Assembly (NCBI RefSeq): GCF_029223485.1
Contig: NZ_JARHTP010000001.1
Coordinates: 682,001-746,000, forward strand
DNA from: Streptomyces coacervatus
GTDB lineage: Bacteria; Actinomycetota; Actinomycetes; Streptomycetales; Streptomycetaceae
Length of the DNA: 64,000 nt
Direction of reading: 5' to 3'
The notes under the pieces: generated by a model
Seen by the model: the letters and a program-made list of their open reading frames with translations, nothing else
Database searches by the model: none
Told to the model about the DNA's origin: nothing
Translations under genes and position numbers: made by a program
Shown: in pieces, positions 43,325 to 52,079 of the stretch
How the letters are laid out: each line of letters begins with the position of its first letter
Position numbering within the stretch: the stretch's first letter is position 1

Positions 43325-45718
43325 TCAGCGCTTACCCTTCGGATCCACCAACCCGGCCCGGCGCAGAGCATCGGCCATCGCACTGTTCGCCGGCGGCGCC
43401 GCCTGCCGCGAACCGCCGCCCTGCCCGCCCCGGCCCCCGCCCTGACGTTGCTGCTGCTGTCGCTGCTGAGGCGGACGCGCACCCCGCTGCCGACGCTCGC
43501 CTCCGTCACCCTGCGGTGCGGCTTCGTCGTCCAGCCGCAGCGTCAACGAGATCCGCTTGCGCGGAATGTCGACGTCCAGCACCTTGACCTTGACGATGTC
43601 CCCCGGCTTCACCACATCCCGAGGGTCCTTCACGAACGTCTTCGACATCGCGGACACATGCACCAGCCCGTCCTGGTGGACACCGACGTCCACGAACGCA
43701 CCGAAGGCCGCCACATTCGTGACCACGCCCTCCAGGACCATCCCGGACGACAGGTCGGAGATCTTCTCGACGCCCTCCTTGAAGGTGGCCGTCTTGAACG
43801 CGGGCCGCGGGTCGCGCCCGGGCTTCTCCAGCTCCTTGAGGATGTCGGTGACGGTCGGCAGACCGAACGTCTCGTCCACGAAGTCGTTCGGCTTCAGCGA
43901 GCGCAGCACGCCCGTGTTGCCGACGAGCGACGCCACCTCCTGCCCGGACGTCTTCACCATGCGCCGCACCACCGGATACGCCTCCGGGTGCACGCTGGAG
44001 GCGTCCAGCGGGTCGTCGCCGCCGCGGATCCGCAGGAAGCCCGCGCACTGCTCGTACGCCTTTGGGCCGAGCCGCGCCACGCCCTTCAGCTGGGTGCGCG
44101 ACTTGAAGGGGCCGTTGGCGTCGCGGTGCGCCACGATGTTCTCGGCCAGCCCGGAGGTGATGCCGGAGACGCGGGCGAGCAGCGGGGCGGAGGCCGTGTT
44201 GACGTCCACGCCCACGCCGTTCACACAGTCCTCGACCACCGCATCCAGCGAGCGCGACAGCTTCACCTCGGACAGGTCGTGCTGGTACTGGCCGACGCCG
44301 ATCGACTTGGGGTCGATCTTCACCAGCTCCGCCAGGGGGTCCTGCAGCCGGCGCGCGATGGAGACGGCGCCGCGCAGCGACACGTCCATGTCGGGCAGCT
44401 CCTGCGAGGCGAACGCGGACGCCGAGTACACGGACGCGCCCGCCTCGGACACCATCACCTTGGTGAGGTTCAACTCCGCGTGCTTGGTGATGAGTTCACC
44501 GGCGAGCTTGTCCGTCTCGCGGGACGCCGTGCCGTTGCCGATCGCGACCAGTTCGACCGCGTGCTCCTTGGCGAGACGGGCCAGCTTGGCGATCGCCTCG
44601 TCCCACTTGTTCGCCGGGACGTGCGGGTAGATGACGTCCGTGGCCACCACCTTGCCGGTGGCGTCGATGACGGCGACCTTCACACCCGTACGGAACCCGG
44701 GGTCCAGGCCCAGCGTCGCGCGCGTGCCGGCCGGGGCGGCGAGCAGCAGGTCGCGCAGGTTCGACGCGAACACCTGCACCGCCTCGTCCTCGGCGGCCGT
44801 GCGCAGCCGCAGCCGCAGGTCGATGCCGAGGTGCACCAGAATGCGGGTGCGCCAGGCCCAACGGACCGTGTCCGTCAGCCACTTGTCGGCGGGACGACCG
44901 CGGTCGGCGATCTGGAACTTCCCGGCCACGATGCCCTCGTACGACGAAGGGCCGTCCGTGGGTTCCTCAGGCTCCAGGACGAGGTCGAGGACCTCTTCCT
45001 TCTCGCCGCGCAGCATGGCGAGGATGCGGTGCGAGGGCAGCTCGGTGAACGGCTCGGCGAAATCGAAGTAGTCGGCGAACTTGGCGCCCGCCTCCTCCTT
45101 GCCGTCCCGCACCTTGGCGGCCAGACGTCCGCGCACCCACATGCGCTCGCGCAGCTCGCCGATCAGGTCCGCGTCCTCCGAGAACCGCTCGGTGAGGATC
45201 GCGCGGGCGCCGTCGAGGGCGGCCTGCGGGTCGGCGACGCCCTTGTCCGCGTCGACGAACGCGGCGGCGGCCGCGAGGGGTTCGACGGTCGCGTCGCCGA
45301 GCAGCCCCTCGGCGAGCGGTTCGAGACCGGCCTCGCGCGCGATCTGCGCCTTCGTACGCCGCTTGGGCTTGTACGGCAGGTAGATGTCCTCGAGCCGCGC
45401 CTTGGTCTCGGCGCCGCGGAGCTGCGCCTCCAGCTCCGCGGTGAGCTTGCCCTGCTCGCGCACCGACTCCAGGATCGCCGTCCGCCGCTCCTCCAGCTCC
45501 CGCAGATAGCGCAGCCGCTCCTCGAGCGTGCGCAGCTGCGCGTCGTCGAGCATCTCGGTCGCTTCCTTGCGGTAGCGGGCGATGAAGGGCACCGTCGAAC
45601 CGCCGTCGAGCAGCTCCACGGCAGCCTTGACCTGCCGCTCCCGTACGCCGAGCTCCTCGGCGATCCTGCCTTCGATGGACCCTGCGTTGGTGGACCCACT
45701 GGACCCGGGTGTCGTCAC
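43325..45718 (-). CDS. tex: Tex-family S1 RNA-binding transcription accessory protein
   Basis: A 797-aa Tex protein. It has an N-terminal HTH region ([21 protein letters not shown] and [17 protein letters not shown]), a YqgF/RNase H-like domain near [18 protein letters not shown] (about residue 335), helix-hairpin-helix repeats, and a C-terminal S1 domain ([20 protein letters not shown], about 645) with a basic RGG-like tail. It binds nucleic acids and RNA polymerase complexes. GTG at 45716-45718 (VTTPGSSG) is chosen. A GTG seven codons upstream is also possible. Confidence 0.95.
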   Translation of the reverse strand: MTTPGSSGSTNAGSIEGRIAEELGVRERQVKAAVELLDGGSTVPFIARYRKEATEMLDDAQLRTLEERLRYLRELEERRTAILESVREQGKLTAELEAQLRGAETKARLEDIYLPYKPKRRTKAQIAREAGLEPLAEGLLGDATVEPLAAAAAFVDADKGVADPQAALDGARAILTERFSEDADLIGELRERMWVRGRLAAKVRDGKEEAGAKFADYFDFAEPFTELPSHRILAMLRGEKEEVLDLVLEPEEPTDGPSSYEGIVAGKFQIADRGRPADKWLTDTVRWAWRTRILVHLGIDLRLRLRTAAEDEAVQVFASNLRDLLLAAPAGTRATLGLDPGFRTGVKVAVIDATGKVVATDVIYPHVPANKWDEAIAKLARLAKEHAVELVAIGNGTASRETDKLAGELITKHAELNLTKVMVSEAGASVYSASAFASQELPDMDVSLRGAVSIARRLQDPLAELVKIDPKSIGVGQYQHDLSEVKLSRSLDAVVEDCVNGVGVDVNTASAPLLARVSGITSGLAENIVAHRDANGPFKSRTQLKGVARLGPKAYEQCAGFLRIRGGDDPLDASSVHPEAYPVVRRMVKTSGQEVASLVGNTGVLRSLKPNDFVDETFGLPTVTDILKELEKPGRDPRPAFKTATFKEGVEKISDLSSGMVLEGVVTNVAAFGAFVDVGVHQDGLVHVSAMSKTFVKDPRDVVKPGDIVKVKVLDVDIPRKRISLTLRLDDEAAPQGDGGERRQRGARPPQQRQQQQRQGGGRGGQGGGSRQAAPPANSAMADALRRAGLVDPKGKR

Positions 45719-45878
45719 GATCCCGTACCGCCTTCTCACTGAGGTTGCGCCGCAATTGTGGCAGGTGGCACCGACAGTCGGGGATCAGGGCGGCGCCCTG
45801 GCGGGGCGTGGCGGCCGGGACGCCGCCGAACACCCGGGCCGGGGCAGGGAAGGGCAGGGTGACGACACCCGGCCTTCG

Positions 45879-46748
45879 TCAGCGCTTGCCGATCAGATCC
45901 GCCGGGTAGGCCCCCGCGGCGAGCGCAGTCTTCGCGAAGGCCGCGCCCAGCTCCGTCAGGCGCGCGACACCCTCCGCGCCCAGGTGCTCGTACGGCGCCC
46001 GGTCCAGCCGGTCCGTCTCCGCCTCGATCTCCGCCCGCAGGGCGATGCCCCGCTCCGTCAACTCGCCCGCCTCGTCCAGCAGCCCGCGCTCCCGCAGCCG
46101 CCCGCAGGCCGCGTCCCAGTCCTCCTGCTTCCAGCCGCGGCTGCCGAACACCCACTTCGGCGCCATGCCCTTGCCGGTCGCGGTGTGGGTGACCACGGCC
46201 TCCAGACCGTCCAGCTCCGCGGACATCAGAACGGCGAGATGCCCGTCGCCCCGGTGCTCGCGCAGCAGTGTGGCGGCATGGAAGTACGCCAGGTGCGGCT
46301 CCTCGGGCACCGGCAGGTCGGCGTGCGCGGCGTAGAGCGGCCGGGCGGAGCGGGTGCAGGCCTCGGCGGCCCGCAGCGCCAGCCGCGCCGCCTGAGCCAG
46401 CTCCTCGGACGCCACGGTCTCCTCGCCCAGCAGACGGCGCATGGTCGCGTCGACGGCACGCGCGCGTGCGGCCAGGACGTCCCCGGGGGAGGCGACCGAC
46501 CACACCGCTGGCACATGCCGGGCCACCAGCTCGTACTTGTAGTTGTAGAAGGCCGCGGTCACCGTGCCCGGTCCGACCGGCCCCATCGCCGCCGCCCGCA
46601 CGGCGAAGTTGACGGCCCTGGGATGCGTGATTCCGAGGTCGCCCAGCTCCCTGCCCAGGTCGGGCGAGAAGTAGAGCGTCGCGTGCAGGGAGTTGAGCAT
46701 GCTGTGGCAGCGTCGGCCGGCGCGCGGCTCGATGGCGGCATTAGTCAT
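45879..46748 (-). CDS. SCO6745-family HTH-like (SalK-type) protein
   Basis: A 289-aa protein of the uncharacterised actinobacterial SCO6745/SalK group, recognised from RRCHSMLNSLHATLYFSPD, GITHPRAVNFAVRAAAMGPVG, AAFYNYKYELVARHVPAVW and PKWVFGSRGWKQEDWDAAC. The C-terminal part resembles a winged helix (LLDEAGELTERGIALRAEIE). Its function is unknown. A TAACGT -10 lies 7 nt before the ATG and overlaps a perfect palindrome, suggesting repressor control and leaderless translation. Confidence 0.82.
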   Translation of the reverse strand: MTNAAIEPRAGRRCHSMLNSLHATLYFSPDLGRELGDLGITHPRAVNFAVRAAAMGPVGPGTVTAAFYNYKYELVARHVPAVWSVASPGDVLAARARAVDATMRRLLGEETVASEELAQAARLALRAAEACTRSARPLYAAHADLPVPEEPHLAYFHAATLLREHRGDGHLAVLMSAELDGLEAVVTHTATGKGMAPKWVFGSRGWKQEDWDAACGRLRERGLLDEAGELTERGIALRAEIEAETDRLDRAPYEHLGAEGVARLTELGAAFAKTALAAGAYPADLIGKR

Positions 46749-46755
46749 GACGAGG

Positions 46756-46775
46756 ACGTTACCGACTGGTCGGTA
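46756..46775. promoter_or_regulatory. -10 box overlapped by a perfect palindrome (TACCGAC-TG-GTCGGTA)
   Basis: On the minus strand TAACGT (46756-46761) is 7 nt from the start of the gene at 46748. The palindrome at 46760-46775 has 7-bp arms around TG and resembles TetR-family sites. It also lies 87 bp upstream of the divergent GlxA regulator. Confidence 0.6.
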
Positions 46776-46858
46776 CGGACTCCAGGGGTGGGTGCCGGAT
46801 GGCAGGAAAGGTGGGTTGCCCGTCATTGCGGCCATCATGCGGACCGCCAAGAATCGAA

Positions 46859-46894
46859 GGCATGCAAGAAGGCATGCAAGAAGGCGTGCAAACC
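46859..46894 (+). repeat. 12-bp tandem repeat spanning the GlxA-regulator start codon
   Basis: GGCATGCAAGAA occurs twice exactly (46859-46870, 46871-46882), then GGCGTGCAAACC (46883-46894). In frame it encodes MQEG-MQEG-VQTV, so three consecutive start codons (ATG, ATG, GTG) with AAGG before each are available. Confidence 0.8.
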
Positions 46895-47839
46895 GTCCTG
46901 GTCGTCCTCTTCGACGACGTGCAGAGCCTCGACGTCACGGGCCCGGTGGAGGTCTTCAACGGCGCCGAGCTGCACCGCCCGGGCACGTACCGCATCGCCA
47001 CGGTGAGCGCGGACGGCCGGGCCGTGCGCACATCGAGCGGCCTCACCCTGGTGCCGGACCACTCCTTCGCCGACGCCCCGGCCGCGCACACCCTGCTGGT
47101 ACCGGGCGGCGCGGGCACCCGGCGCCCCGACCCGCGCCTGGTGGCCTGGCTGCGCGAACACGGCCCGCGGGCCGAGCGCCTGGTCTCCGTGTGCACCGGG
47201 GCGCTGCTGCTCGCCGAGGCGGGCCTGCTGGACGGCCGCCGGGTGACGAGCCACTGGTCGGTGTGCGACCGGCTCGCCCGCGACCACCCGGCCGTGGAGG
47301 TCGACCCCGACCCCATCTACATCCGCGACGGACACCTCGCCACCTCGGCCGGCGTCACGTCCGGCATCGACCTCGCCCTGGCCCTCGTGGAGGAGGACGC
47401 CGGCCGCGAGGTCGCCCTCTCCATCGCCCGCCATCTGGTCGTCTTTCTGCGACGGCCGGGAAACCAGGCCCAGTTCAGTGCCCAGCTCGCCGCGCAGACG
47501 GCGCAGCGCGAGCCGCTGCGCGAAGTCCAACAGTGGATTACGGAACACCCGGGCGAGGACCTGACGGTGGAGGCGCTCGCCGCCCGCGCCCGGCTCTCGC
47601 CCCGCCACTTCGCCCGCGCCTTCCAGACCGAGACCGGGATGACGCCCGGCCGCTATGTCGACCGCGTCCGCCTCGAACACGCCCGCCGGCTGCTGGAGGA
47701 CACCTCCGACGGGGTCGAGGAGATCTCCCGCACCTGCGGCTACGGCACCCCGGAGGCGATGCGCCGCGCCTTCGTACGGACGCTCGGCGCGGCGCCCGCC
47801 GAATACCGGCGCCGGTTCCGCCCCGCACCCACTCATTGA
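46862..47839 (+). CDS. GlxA-family AraC-type transcriptional regulator with DJ-1/PfpI domain
   Basis: A 325-aa fusion. Residues ~8-185 form a DJ-1/PfpI domain with LVVLFDDVQSLDVTGPVEVF, the nucleophile-elbow Cys in LVSVCTGALLLAEAGLL and RVTSHWSVCD. A C-terminal AraC double HTH follows (LTVEALAARARLSPRHFARAF and ISRTCGYGTPEAMRRAFVRTLGAAPAEYR). It activates or represses genes in response to a ligand held by the DJ-1 domain. It is followed 17 bp later by a stand-alone DJ-1 protein, its probable target. The precise start is uncertain because of the tandem repeat. Confidence 0.93.
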   Translation: MQEGMQEGVQTVLVVLFDDVQSLDVTGPVEVFNGAELHRPGTYRIATVSADGRAVRTSSGLTLVPDHSFADAPAAHTLLVPGGAGTRRPDPRLVAWLREHGPRAERLVSVCTGALLLAEAGLLDGRRVTSHWSVCDRLARDHPAVEVDPDPIYIRDGHLATSAGVTSGIDLALALVEEDAGREVALSIARHLVVFLRRPGNQAQFSAQLAAQTAQREPLREVQQWITEHPGEDLTVEALAARARLSPRHFARAFQTETGMTPGRYVDRVRLEHARRLLEDTSDGVEEISRTCGYGTPEAMRRAFVRTLGAAPAEYRRRFRPAPTH

Positions 47840-47856
47840 GCATGGAGAGGAAGCCG

Positions 47857-48492
47857 ATGCAGATCGCCATGGTCGTCTACGACCGCTTCACCGCCCTGGA
47901 CGTCGTGGGGCCCTATGAGACGCTCAGCCGCCTGCCGGGCGCCCGGGTCGACTTCGTCGCCGAACAGGCCGGGCCGGTGCGCGCCGATACGGGATTCCTC
48001 GCCGTCACGGCGGACAAGGCCCTCGGCGAGCTACCGCACCCGGACATCGTCGTCGTGGCGGGCGGCCCCGGGACCTTCACCCAGATCGAGAACGGGGCCC
48101 TCCTGGACTGGCTCCGTGCCGTCGACGCGACCACGACCTGGACGACCTCGGTCTGCTCGGGGTCCCTGCTGCTCGCCGCCGCCGGGCTCCTGGAGGGCCG
48201 CCGCGCCACCTCGCACTGGCTCACCCTCGACTTCCTGAAGCAGTACGGCGCCGAGCCGACCGGTGAGCGCGTCGTGACCGACGGCAAGTACCTCACCGCC
48301 GCCGGTGTCTCCTCCGGCATCGACATGGGGCTGACCCTGGTCGGCCGGATCGCGGGCGACGAACACGCCCAGGCCGTCCAGCTGTTGACCGAGTACGACC
48401 CACAGCCGCCGTACGATGCGGGCTCCCCGGAGAAGGCGCCCGCACACCTTGTCGAGGAGTTCCGCACCAACAGCCGGTTCAGCCTGGTGTAG
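47857..48492 (+). CDS. DJ-1/PfpI-family protein
   Basis: This 211-aa protein starts MQIAMVVYDRFTALDVVGPYE and carries the conserved Cys in TSVCSGSLLLAAAGLLEGRRATSHW. It is similar to isonitrile hydratase/ThiJ-type enzymes and to the N-terminal half of the adjacent GlxA regulator. The inner ATG is preferred because GAGAGG lies 6 nt before it. An ATG five codons earlier is also in frame. Its 3' end overlaps the convergent enoyl-CoA hydratase gene by 14 bp. Confidence 0.9.
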   Translation: MQIAMVVYDRFTALDVVGPYETLSRLPGARVDFVAEQAGPVRADTGFLAVTADKALGELPHPDIVVVAGGPGTFTQIENGALLDWLRAVDATTTWTTSVCSGSLLLAAAGLLEGRRATSHWLTLDFLKQYGAEPTGERVVTDGKYLTAAGVSSGIDMGLTLVGRIAGDEHAQAVQLLTEYDPQPPYDAGSPEKAPAHLVEEFRTNSRFSLV

Positions 48493-49228
48493 TCCACCTG
48501 AAGCGCGGCTGCCTGCGCTCCAGGAACGCGGCGACGCCCTCCGCGGTGTCGCCGCCGCTGCGTGCCTGCTCCGTCCAGTACGCGTCGCGGTCGGTGTGCC
48601 CGTTCGCGAACTCCTTCGCCGCGGCCTGGGTGAGCTGCGAACGGGACACGAGGATCCGGGTGAACTCCGCGACCCGCTTGGCGAGTTCGCCCTGCGGCAG
48701 CACCTCGTCCACCAGGCCGGTGCGCAGCGCCCGCTCCGCGTCGATCAACTCGCCGGAGAACAGCAGGTACTTGGCGGCGGCCGGACCCACCAGCGACACC
48801 AGCCGACGGGTGGAGGAAGCCGGATACACGATCCCGAGCTTGGCCGGCGTCACCCCGAACAGCGCCCCCTCCATGGCGAACCGCAGATCGCAGGCCGCCG
48901 CAAGCTGCGACCCGCCCCCCACGCAGTGCCCACGGATCGCGGCCAGCGTCGGCTTCGGGAACGCGGCCAGGGCCTCCTCGGCCCGCACCGCGAGCCCCTG
49001 CGCCTCCTCCGGCGACCCCTGCAGGGTGGAGATGTCGGCCCCGGCGCAGAACGTCCCGCCCTCCCCGGTCAGCACCAGCGCCCGTACGCCCGGGTCGGCC
49101 GCGAGGGCGTCGAGCAGCGGTGGCAGGGCGGCCCACATCGCGGCCGTCATGGCGTTGCGCTTGGCCGGGTGGTGGATGACGACGGTGGCCACCGAGTCGG
49201 TGACATCGTGCAGCAGCTGGGGCTCCAT
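48479..49228 (-). CDS. Enoyl-CoA hydratase/isomerase family protein
   Basis: This 249-aa crotonase has HHPAKRNAMTAAMW, the oxyanion-hole FCAGADISTL, RGHCVGGGSQLAAACDLRFA and an active-site region GVTPAKLGIVYPASSTRRL. The usual catalytic Glu pair of hydratases is not obvious, so isomerase or other crotonase chemistry is possible. The ATG is 7 nt after TAGCAT (minus strand), a leaderless-like arrangement. It overlaps the DJ-1 gene end to end. Confidence 0.9.
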   Translation of the reverse strand: MEPQLLHDVTDSVATVVIHHPAKRNAMTAAMWAALPPLLDALAADPGVRALVLTGEGGTFCAGADISTLQGSPEEAQGLAVRAEEALAAFPKPTLAAIRGHCVGGGSQLAAACDLRFAMEGALFGVTPAKLGIVYPASSTRRLVSLVGPAAAKYLLFSGELIDAERALRTGLVDEVLPQGELAKRVAEFTRILVSRSQLTQAAAKEFANGHTDRDAYWTEQARSGGDTAEGVAAFLERRQPRFRWTTPG

Positions 49229-49235
49229 GGGCCGG

Positions 49236-49241
49236 ATGCTA
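49236..49241 (-). promoter_or_regulatory. -10 box (TAGCAT) for the enoyl-CoA hydratase
   Basis: The box ends 7 nt before the start codon and no Shine-Dalgarno is present. Confidence 0.45.
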
Positions 49242-49472
49242 GCCGCCGCACCGGTCACGTGATCAAGAAGGGGCGTCAAACCCGTACAACCCGAAGAGTT
49301 CGCGAAGTCGGCTCAAGCGTGACAGGAGCAGTCCCACAACTGACCGTGTCATACGCCAACGGTCATAAGTGCTCGATACCTGCTGACTTGTGTTCAGTCA
49401 TCCGGAGGGTGGCAGGTCGTTACCAACACTCGACGTGTGGTGACAATCGAGCGCAAGGGTGGCGACCGGACG

Positions 49473-49985
49473 ATGGACAACCATGGGCGCGGGTCCGGCC
49501 CACGCCCAGAAGGCGGCGCGTACGAGGAGCCCCTCCATCCGGGGCCCGCCGATCCGCTGCCGTACGAGGGCGTGTGGCGGTTCACCGCTCCCGCCGTCGA
49601 CGCCTCGGTCCCGCAGGCGCGGCACGCCGTACGCGACCTGCTGTACCGCCAAGGCGTGCCCGTCTCCGAAGACCTCGTCCACGGGCTGCTGCTGATCGTC
49701 TCGGAGCTGGTCACGAACGCCGTCCGGCACGCGGCGCTGCTGTCGCCGATGCTCGCCGTGGAGGTCGCCGTCGGCGCCGAGTGGGTGCGGGTGTCCGTGG
49801 AGGACAACCACCCCTACCGCCCGACCGCCCTGGAGGCCGACCACGGAGGCGAGGGCGGCCGCGGGCTGCTCCTGGTCACCGAGGTCGCCCGGGAGGCGGG
49901 CGGCGTCTGCGACGTCGAGCACACGTCGAGCGGCGGCAAGGTGATCTGGGCCGCCCTGCCGCTCAAACCCGTACGGGTGCTCTAA
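49473..49985 (+). CDS. ATP-binding protein, anti-sigma-factor-like (HATPase_c, RsbW type)
   Basis: A 170-aa GHKL-fold protein. The N-box is LIVSELVTNAVRHAALL, the G1-like box VSVEDNHPYRP and the G2-like GEGGRGLLLVTEVA. Streptomyces carries many such short kinase-like proteins that bind anti-anti-sigma or sigma factors or act beside histidine kinases. No partner gene adjoins it. The start is uncertain: GTG at 49437 and ATG at 49473 are both in frame with weak ribosome-binding sites. The shorter form is given. Confidence 0.85.
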   Translation: MDNHGRGSGPRPEGGAYEEPLHPGPADPLPYEGVWRFTAPAVDASVPQARHAVRDLLYRQGVPVSEDLVHGLLLIVSELVTNAVRHAALLSPMLAVEVAVGAEWVRVSVEDNHPYRPTALEADHGGEGGRGLLLVTEVAREAGGVCDVEHTSSGGKVIWAALPLKPVRVL

Positions 49986-50020
49986 GCGCTCCGCTGGATG
50001 TGCCGCGATGGGCCGTCGGT

Positions 50021-50100
50021 CGTCTGCGGAGCCGTCGTGGCTGGTCGCGCCCCGCGGCGGAGCCGCATATCGACACAGCCCCGCGCCCCTTTAGGGCGCT
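50021..50100 (-). repeat. Dispersed intergenic repeat, long form (copy G)
   Basis: Read on the minus strand it contains AAAGGGGCGCGGGGCTGTGT, CGATATGCGGCTCCGCCGCG and GCGCGACCAGCCACGACGG. It lies between the convergent anti-sigma-like and idi genes. Confidence 0.85.
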
Positions 50101-50139
50101 GCCGAACCGCAGCGTACTTCGCCCGACCCGGCCTGAGGG

Positions 50140-50733
50140 TCACCAGCCGGCCGACGGGCCCGTCAGCTCCCTGACCGCCGGACGGGCCGCGTCCAGCACC
50201 GTCATGAACCAGGACGAGAAGGCGTCCCTGGCGTGCCGCTCCGCGAGTTCGGCGGGGGTCACATAGGCCGTCGCGCCGACCTCCTCCGGGTCCGGCCGCA
50301 GCGTGGCCTGCACCAGGCCGACGAACAGGTGGTTGTACTCCTGCTCGACCAGGCCCGAGTCCGGGTCCGGATGGTTGTAGCGGACCGTGCCCGCCTCGGC
50401 GAGCAGCGAGGGGGACACACCCAGCTCCTCGTGGGTGCGCCGGGCCGCCGCCGCGAAGGGCGCCTCGCCGGGGTAGGGGTGGCCGCAGCAGGTGTTGGAC
50501 CACACACCGGGGGAGTGGTACTTGCCCAGCGCCCGCTGCTGCAGCAGCAGCCGGCCGCGCTCGTCGAAGAGAAAGACGGAGAAGGCGCGGTGCAGCTGCC
50601 CCGGCGGCTGATGGGCGGCGAGCTTCTCCGCGGTGCCGATCGTGACGCCGTTCTCGTCGACAAGTTCCAGCAAAATCGCGTCTGCGGTGCCGCTCGACGG
50701 AGTGTGCGTCGCGGTGGCAGGTGTGATCGGCAT
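50140..50733 (-). CDS. idi: Isopentenyl-diphosphate delta-isomerase (type I)
   Basis: This 197-aa Nudix-fold enzyme interconverts IPP and DMAPP using Mg2+/Zn2+. It has LHRAFSVFLFDERGRLLLQQRA, the catalytic Cys in WSNTCCGHPYPGE, RRTHEELGV, and EYNHLFVG containing the catalytic Glu. The inner ATG (MPITPATATH) is preferred since AAGG is 6 nt upstream. It supplies prenyl precursors, relevant to the hopanoid genes 10 kb away. Confidence 0.95.
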   Translation of the reverse strand: MPITPATATHTPSSGTADAILLELVDENGVTIGTAEKLAAHQPPGQLHRAFSVFLFDERGRLLLQQRALGKYHSPGVWSNTCCGHPYPGEAPFAAAARRTHEELGVSPSLLAEAGTVRYNHPDPDSGLVEQEYNHLFVGLVQATLRPDPEEVGATAYVTPAELAERHARDAFSSWFMTVLDAARPAVRELTGPSAGW

Positions 50734-50988
50734 ACCCATCCTTCACATCGGTCTTCGCGCCCCAAGTCTGCCGTACGAAACCGGCACTCCCGGCACTTCA
50801 CGGCAGTGCCGCATGTCCCGCGCGCGGCGCCGGCCGCGGCCGTCACCGGTCGAACGCCGAACGAGGGGCCCGGTAGTTGATCGTGCCCGGTGCGATCGGC
50901 GGGGAACCGTCCGGGCAGCGCTGTGAGGCTTAACGACGCAGAGCCGCGCCGGACGGCTGCATTCCGGCCAAGGTGCGCCCCACCTGCC

Positions 50989-51930
50989 TCAATGGCACAC
51001 CTTCGCCTCGTGCTCCGCGTGCCCGCCCGGTTCCAGCTGGAAGGTGCAGTGCGCCACGTCGAAGTGGTCGCCCAGGCACTCCTGGAGCTCGTGGAGCATC
51101 TTCTCGTGGCCGATCGCGCTGAGGACGTCGGAGCGCACGACGACGTGCGCGGACAGCACCGGCATACCCGACGTGATCGTCCAGGCGTGCAGGTCGTGGA
51201 CGTCCTCGACACCGTCCAGCTCCAGGATGTGGGTCCGTACGGCCACCATGTCCACGTCCCTGGGGGCCGCCTCCAGCAGGATGTCCAGGGTCTCGCGCAG
51301 CAGCTTGACGGTGCGGGGCACGATCATCAGGCCGATGACGAGTGAGGCGATCGGGTCGGCGGCCTGCCAGCCGGTGGCGAGGATCACCAGCGCCGAGATG
51401 ATCACCGCGAGCGAACCCAGGGCGTCCGCGGCCACTTCCAGGAACGCGCCGCGCACGTTCAGGCTCTCCTGCTGGCCCCGCACCAGCAGCGTCAGGGAGA
51501 CCATGTTCGCGACCAGGCCGATCAGACCGAACACGATGGTCAGCCCGCCCTCGGTGTCGGCCGGCGTGACGAACCGCTGGATCGCCTCGTAGAGGACATA
51601 GCCGCCGACGCCGAGCAGCAGCAGACAGTTGGCGAGCGCGGCGAGGATCTCGGCGCGGGCGTACCCGAAGGTGCGGTTGCCGCTCGGCGGGCGGTTGGCG
51701 AAGTGGATGGCGAACAGGGACATGCCCAGGCCCAGCGCGTCGGTCGCCATGTGGGCGGCGTCCGCGATCAGCGCGAGCGAGTCGGCGAGCATGCCGCCGA
51801 CGATCTCGACCACCATGACGGTGAGCGTGATCGACAGCGCGACGCGCAGCCGCCCGCGGTACGCCGCAGCGGCCGTACCGGTGGGCGGGGCATGCGAGTG
51901 CCCGTGCCCGTGATCGTGCCCAGCCCCCAT
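50989..51930 (-). CDS. Cation diffusion facilitator (CDF) metal exporter
   Basis: This 313-aa CDF protein has a His-rich N-terminus (HDHGHGHSH), about six helices and a cytoplasmic ferredoxin-like C-terminal domain (DLHAWTITSGMPVLSAHVVV). The metal site in helix 2 is DAAHMATDALG (HxxxD). In helix 5 it is FLEVAADALGS, with Glu where His is usual. It probably exports Zn or a related divalent metal by proton antiport. No metal regulator adjoins it. Confidence 0.93.
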   Translation of the reverse strand: MGAGHDHGHGHSHAPPTGTAAAAYRGRLRVALSITLTVMVVEIVGGMLADSLALIADAAHMATDALGLGMSLFAIHFANRPPSGNRTFGYARAEILAALANCLLLLGVGGYVLYEAIQRFVTPADTEGGLTIVFGLIGLVANMVSLTLLVRGQQESLNVRGAFLEVAADALGSLAVIISALVILATGWQAADPIASLVIGLMIVPRTVKLLRETLDILLEAAPRDVDMVAVRTHILELDGVEDVHDLHAWTITSGMPVLSAHVVVRSDVLSAIGHEKMLHELQECLGDHFDVAHCTFQLEPGGHAEHEAKVCH

Positions 51931-52020
51931 GACAGCCGCCCTCCTGTGTTCCGTCCGGGATCACAGTGAACTACGGGTGGGGGGTACTGGGCAACGCGGC
52001 ACTGAACACCGTTGTCATGT

Positions 52021-52055
52021 GCCCTGACCTGCGGAAACGATACGCAGGTCAGGGC
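52021..52055 (-). terminator. Terminator hairpin downstream of galE
   Basis: GCCCTGACCTGCG (52021-52033) pairs perfectly with 52043-52055 around the 9-nt loop GAAACGATA. The 13-bp stem begins 25 bp past the galE stop on the minus strand. No T-run follows. Confidence 0.75.
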
Positions 52056-52079
52056 GCCCTCAGTTCCCTTGCCGTGGCG

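Noticed and set aside
43193..45742. 849-codon plus-strand frame opposite tex
   Set aside because: tex has full domain structure. The antisense frame is HRG/VRG-rich shadow sequence.
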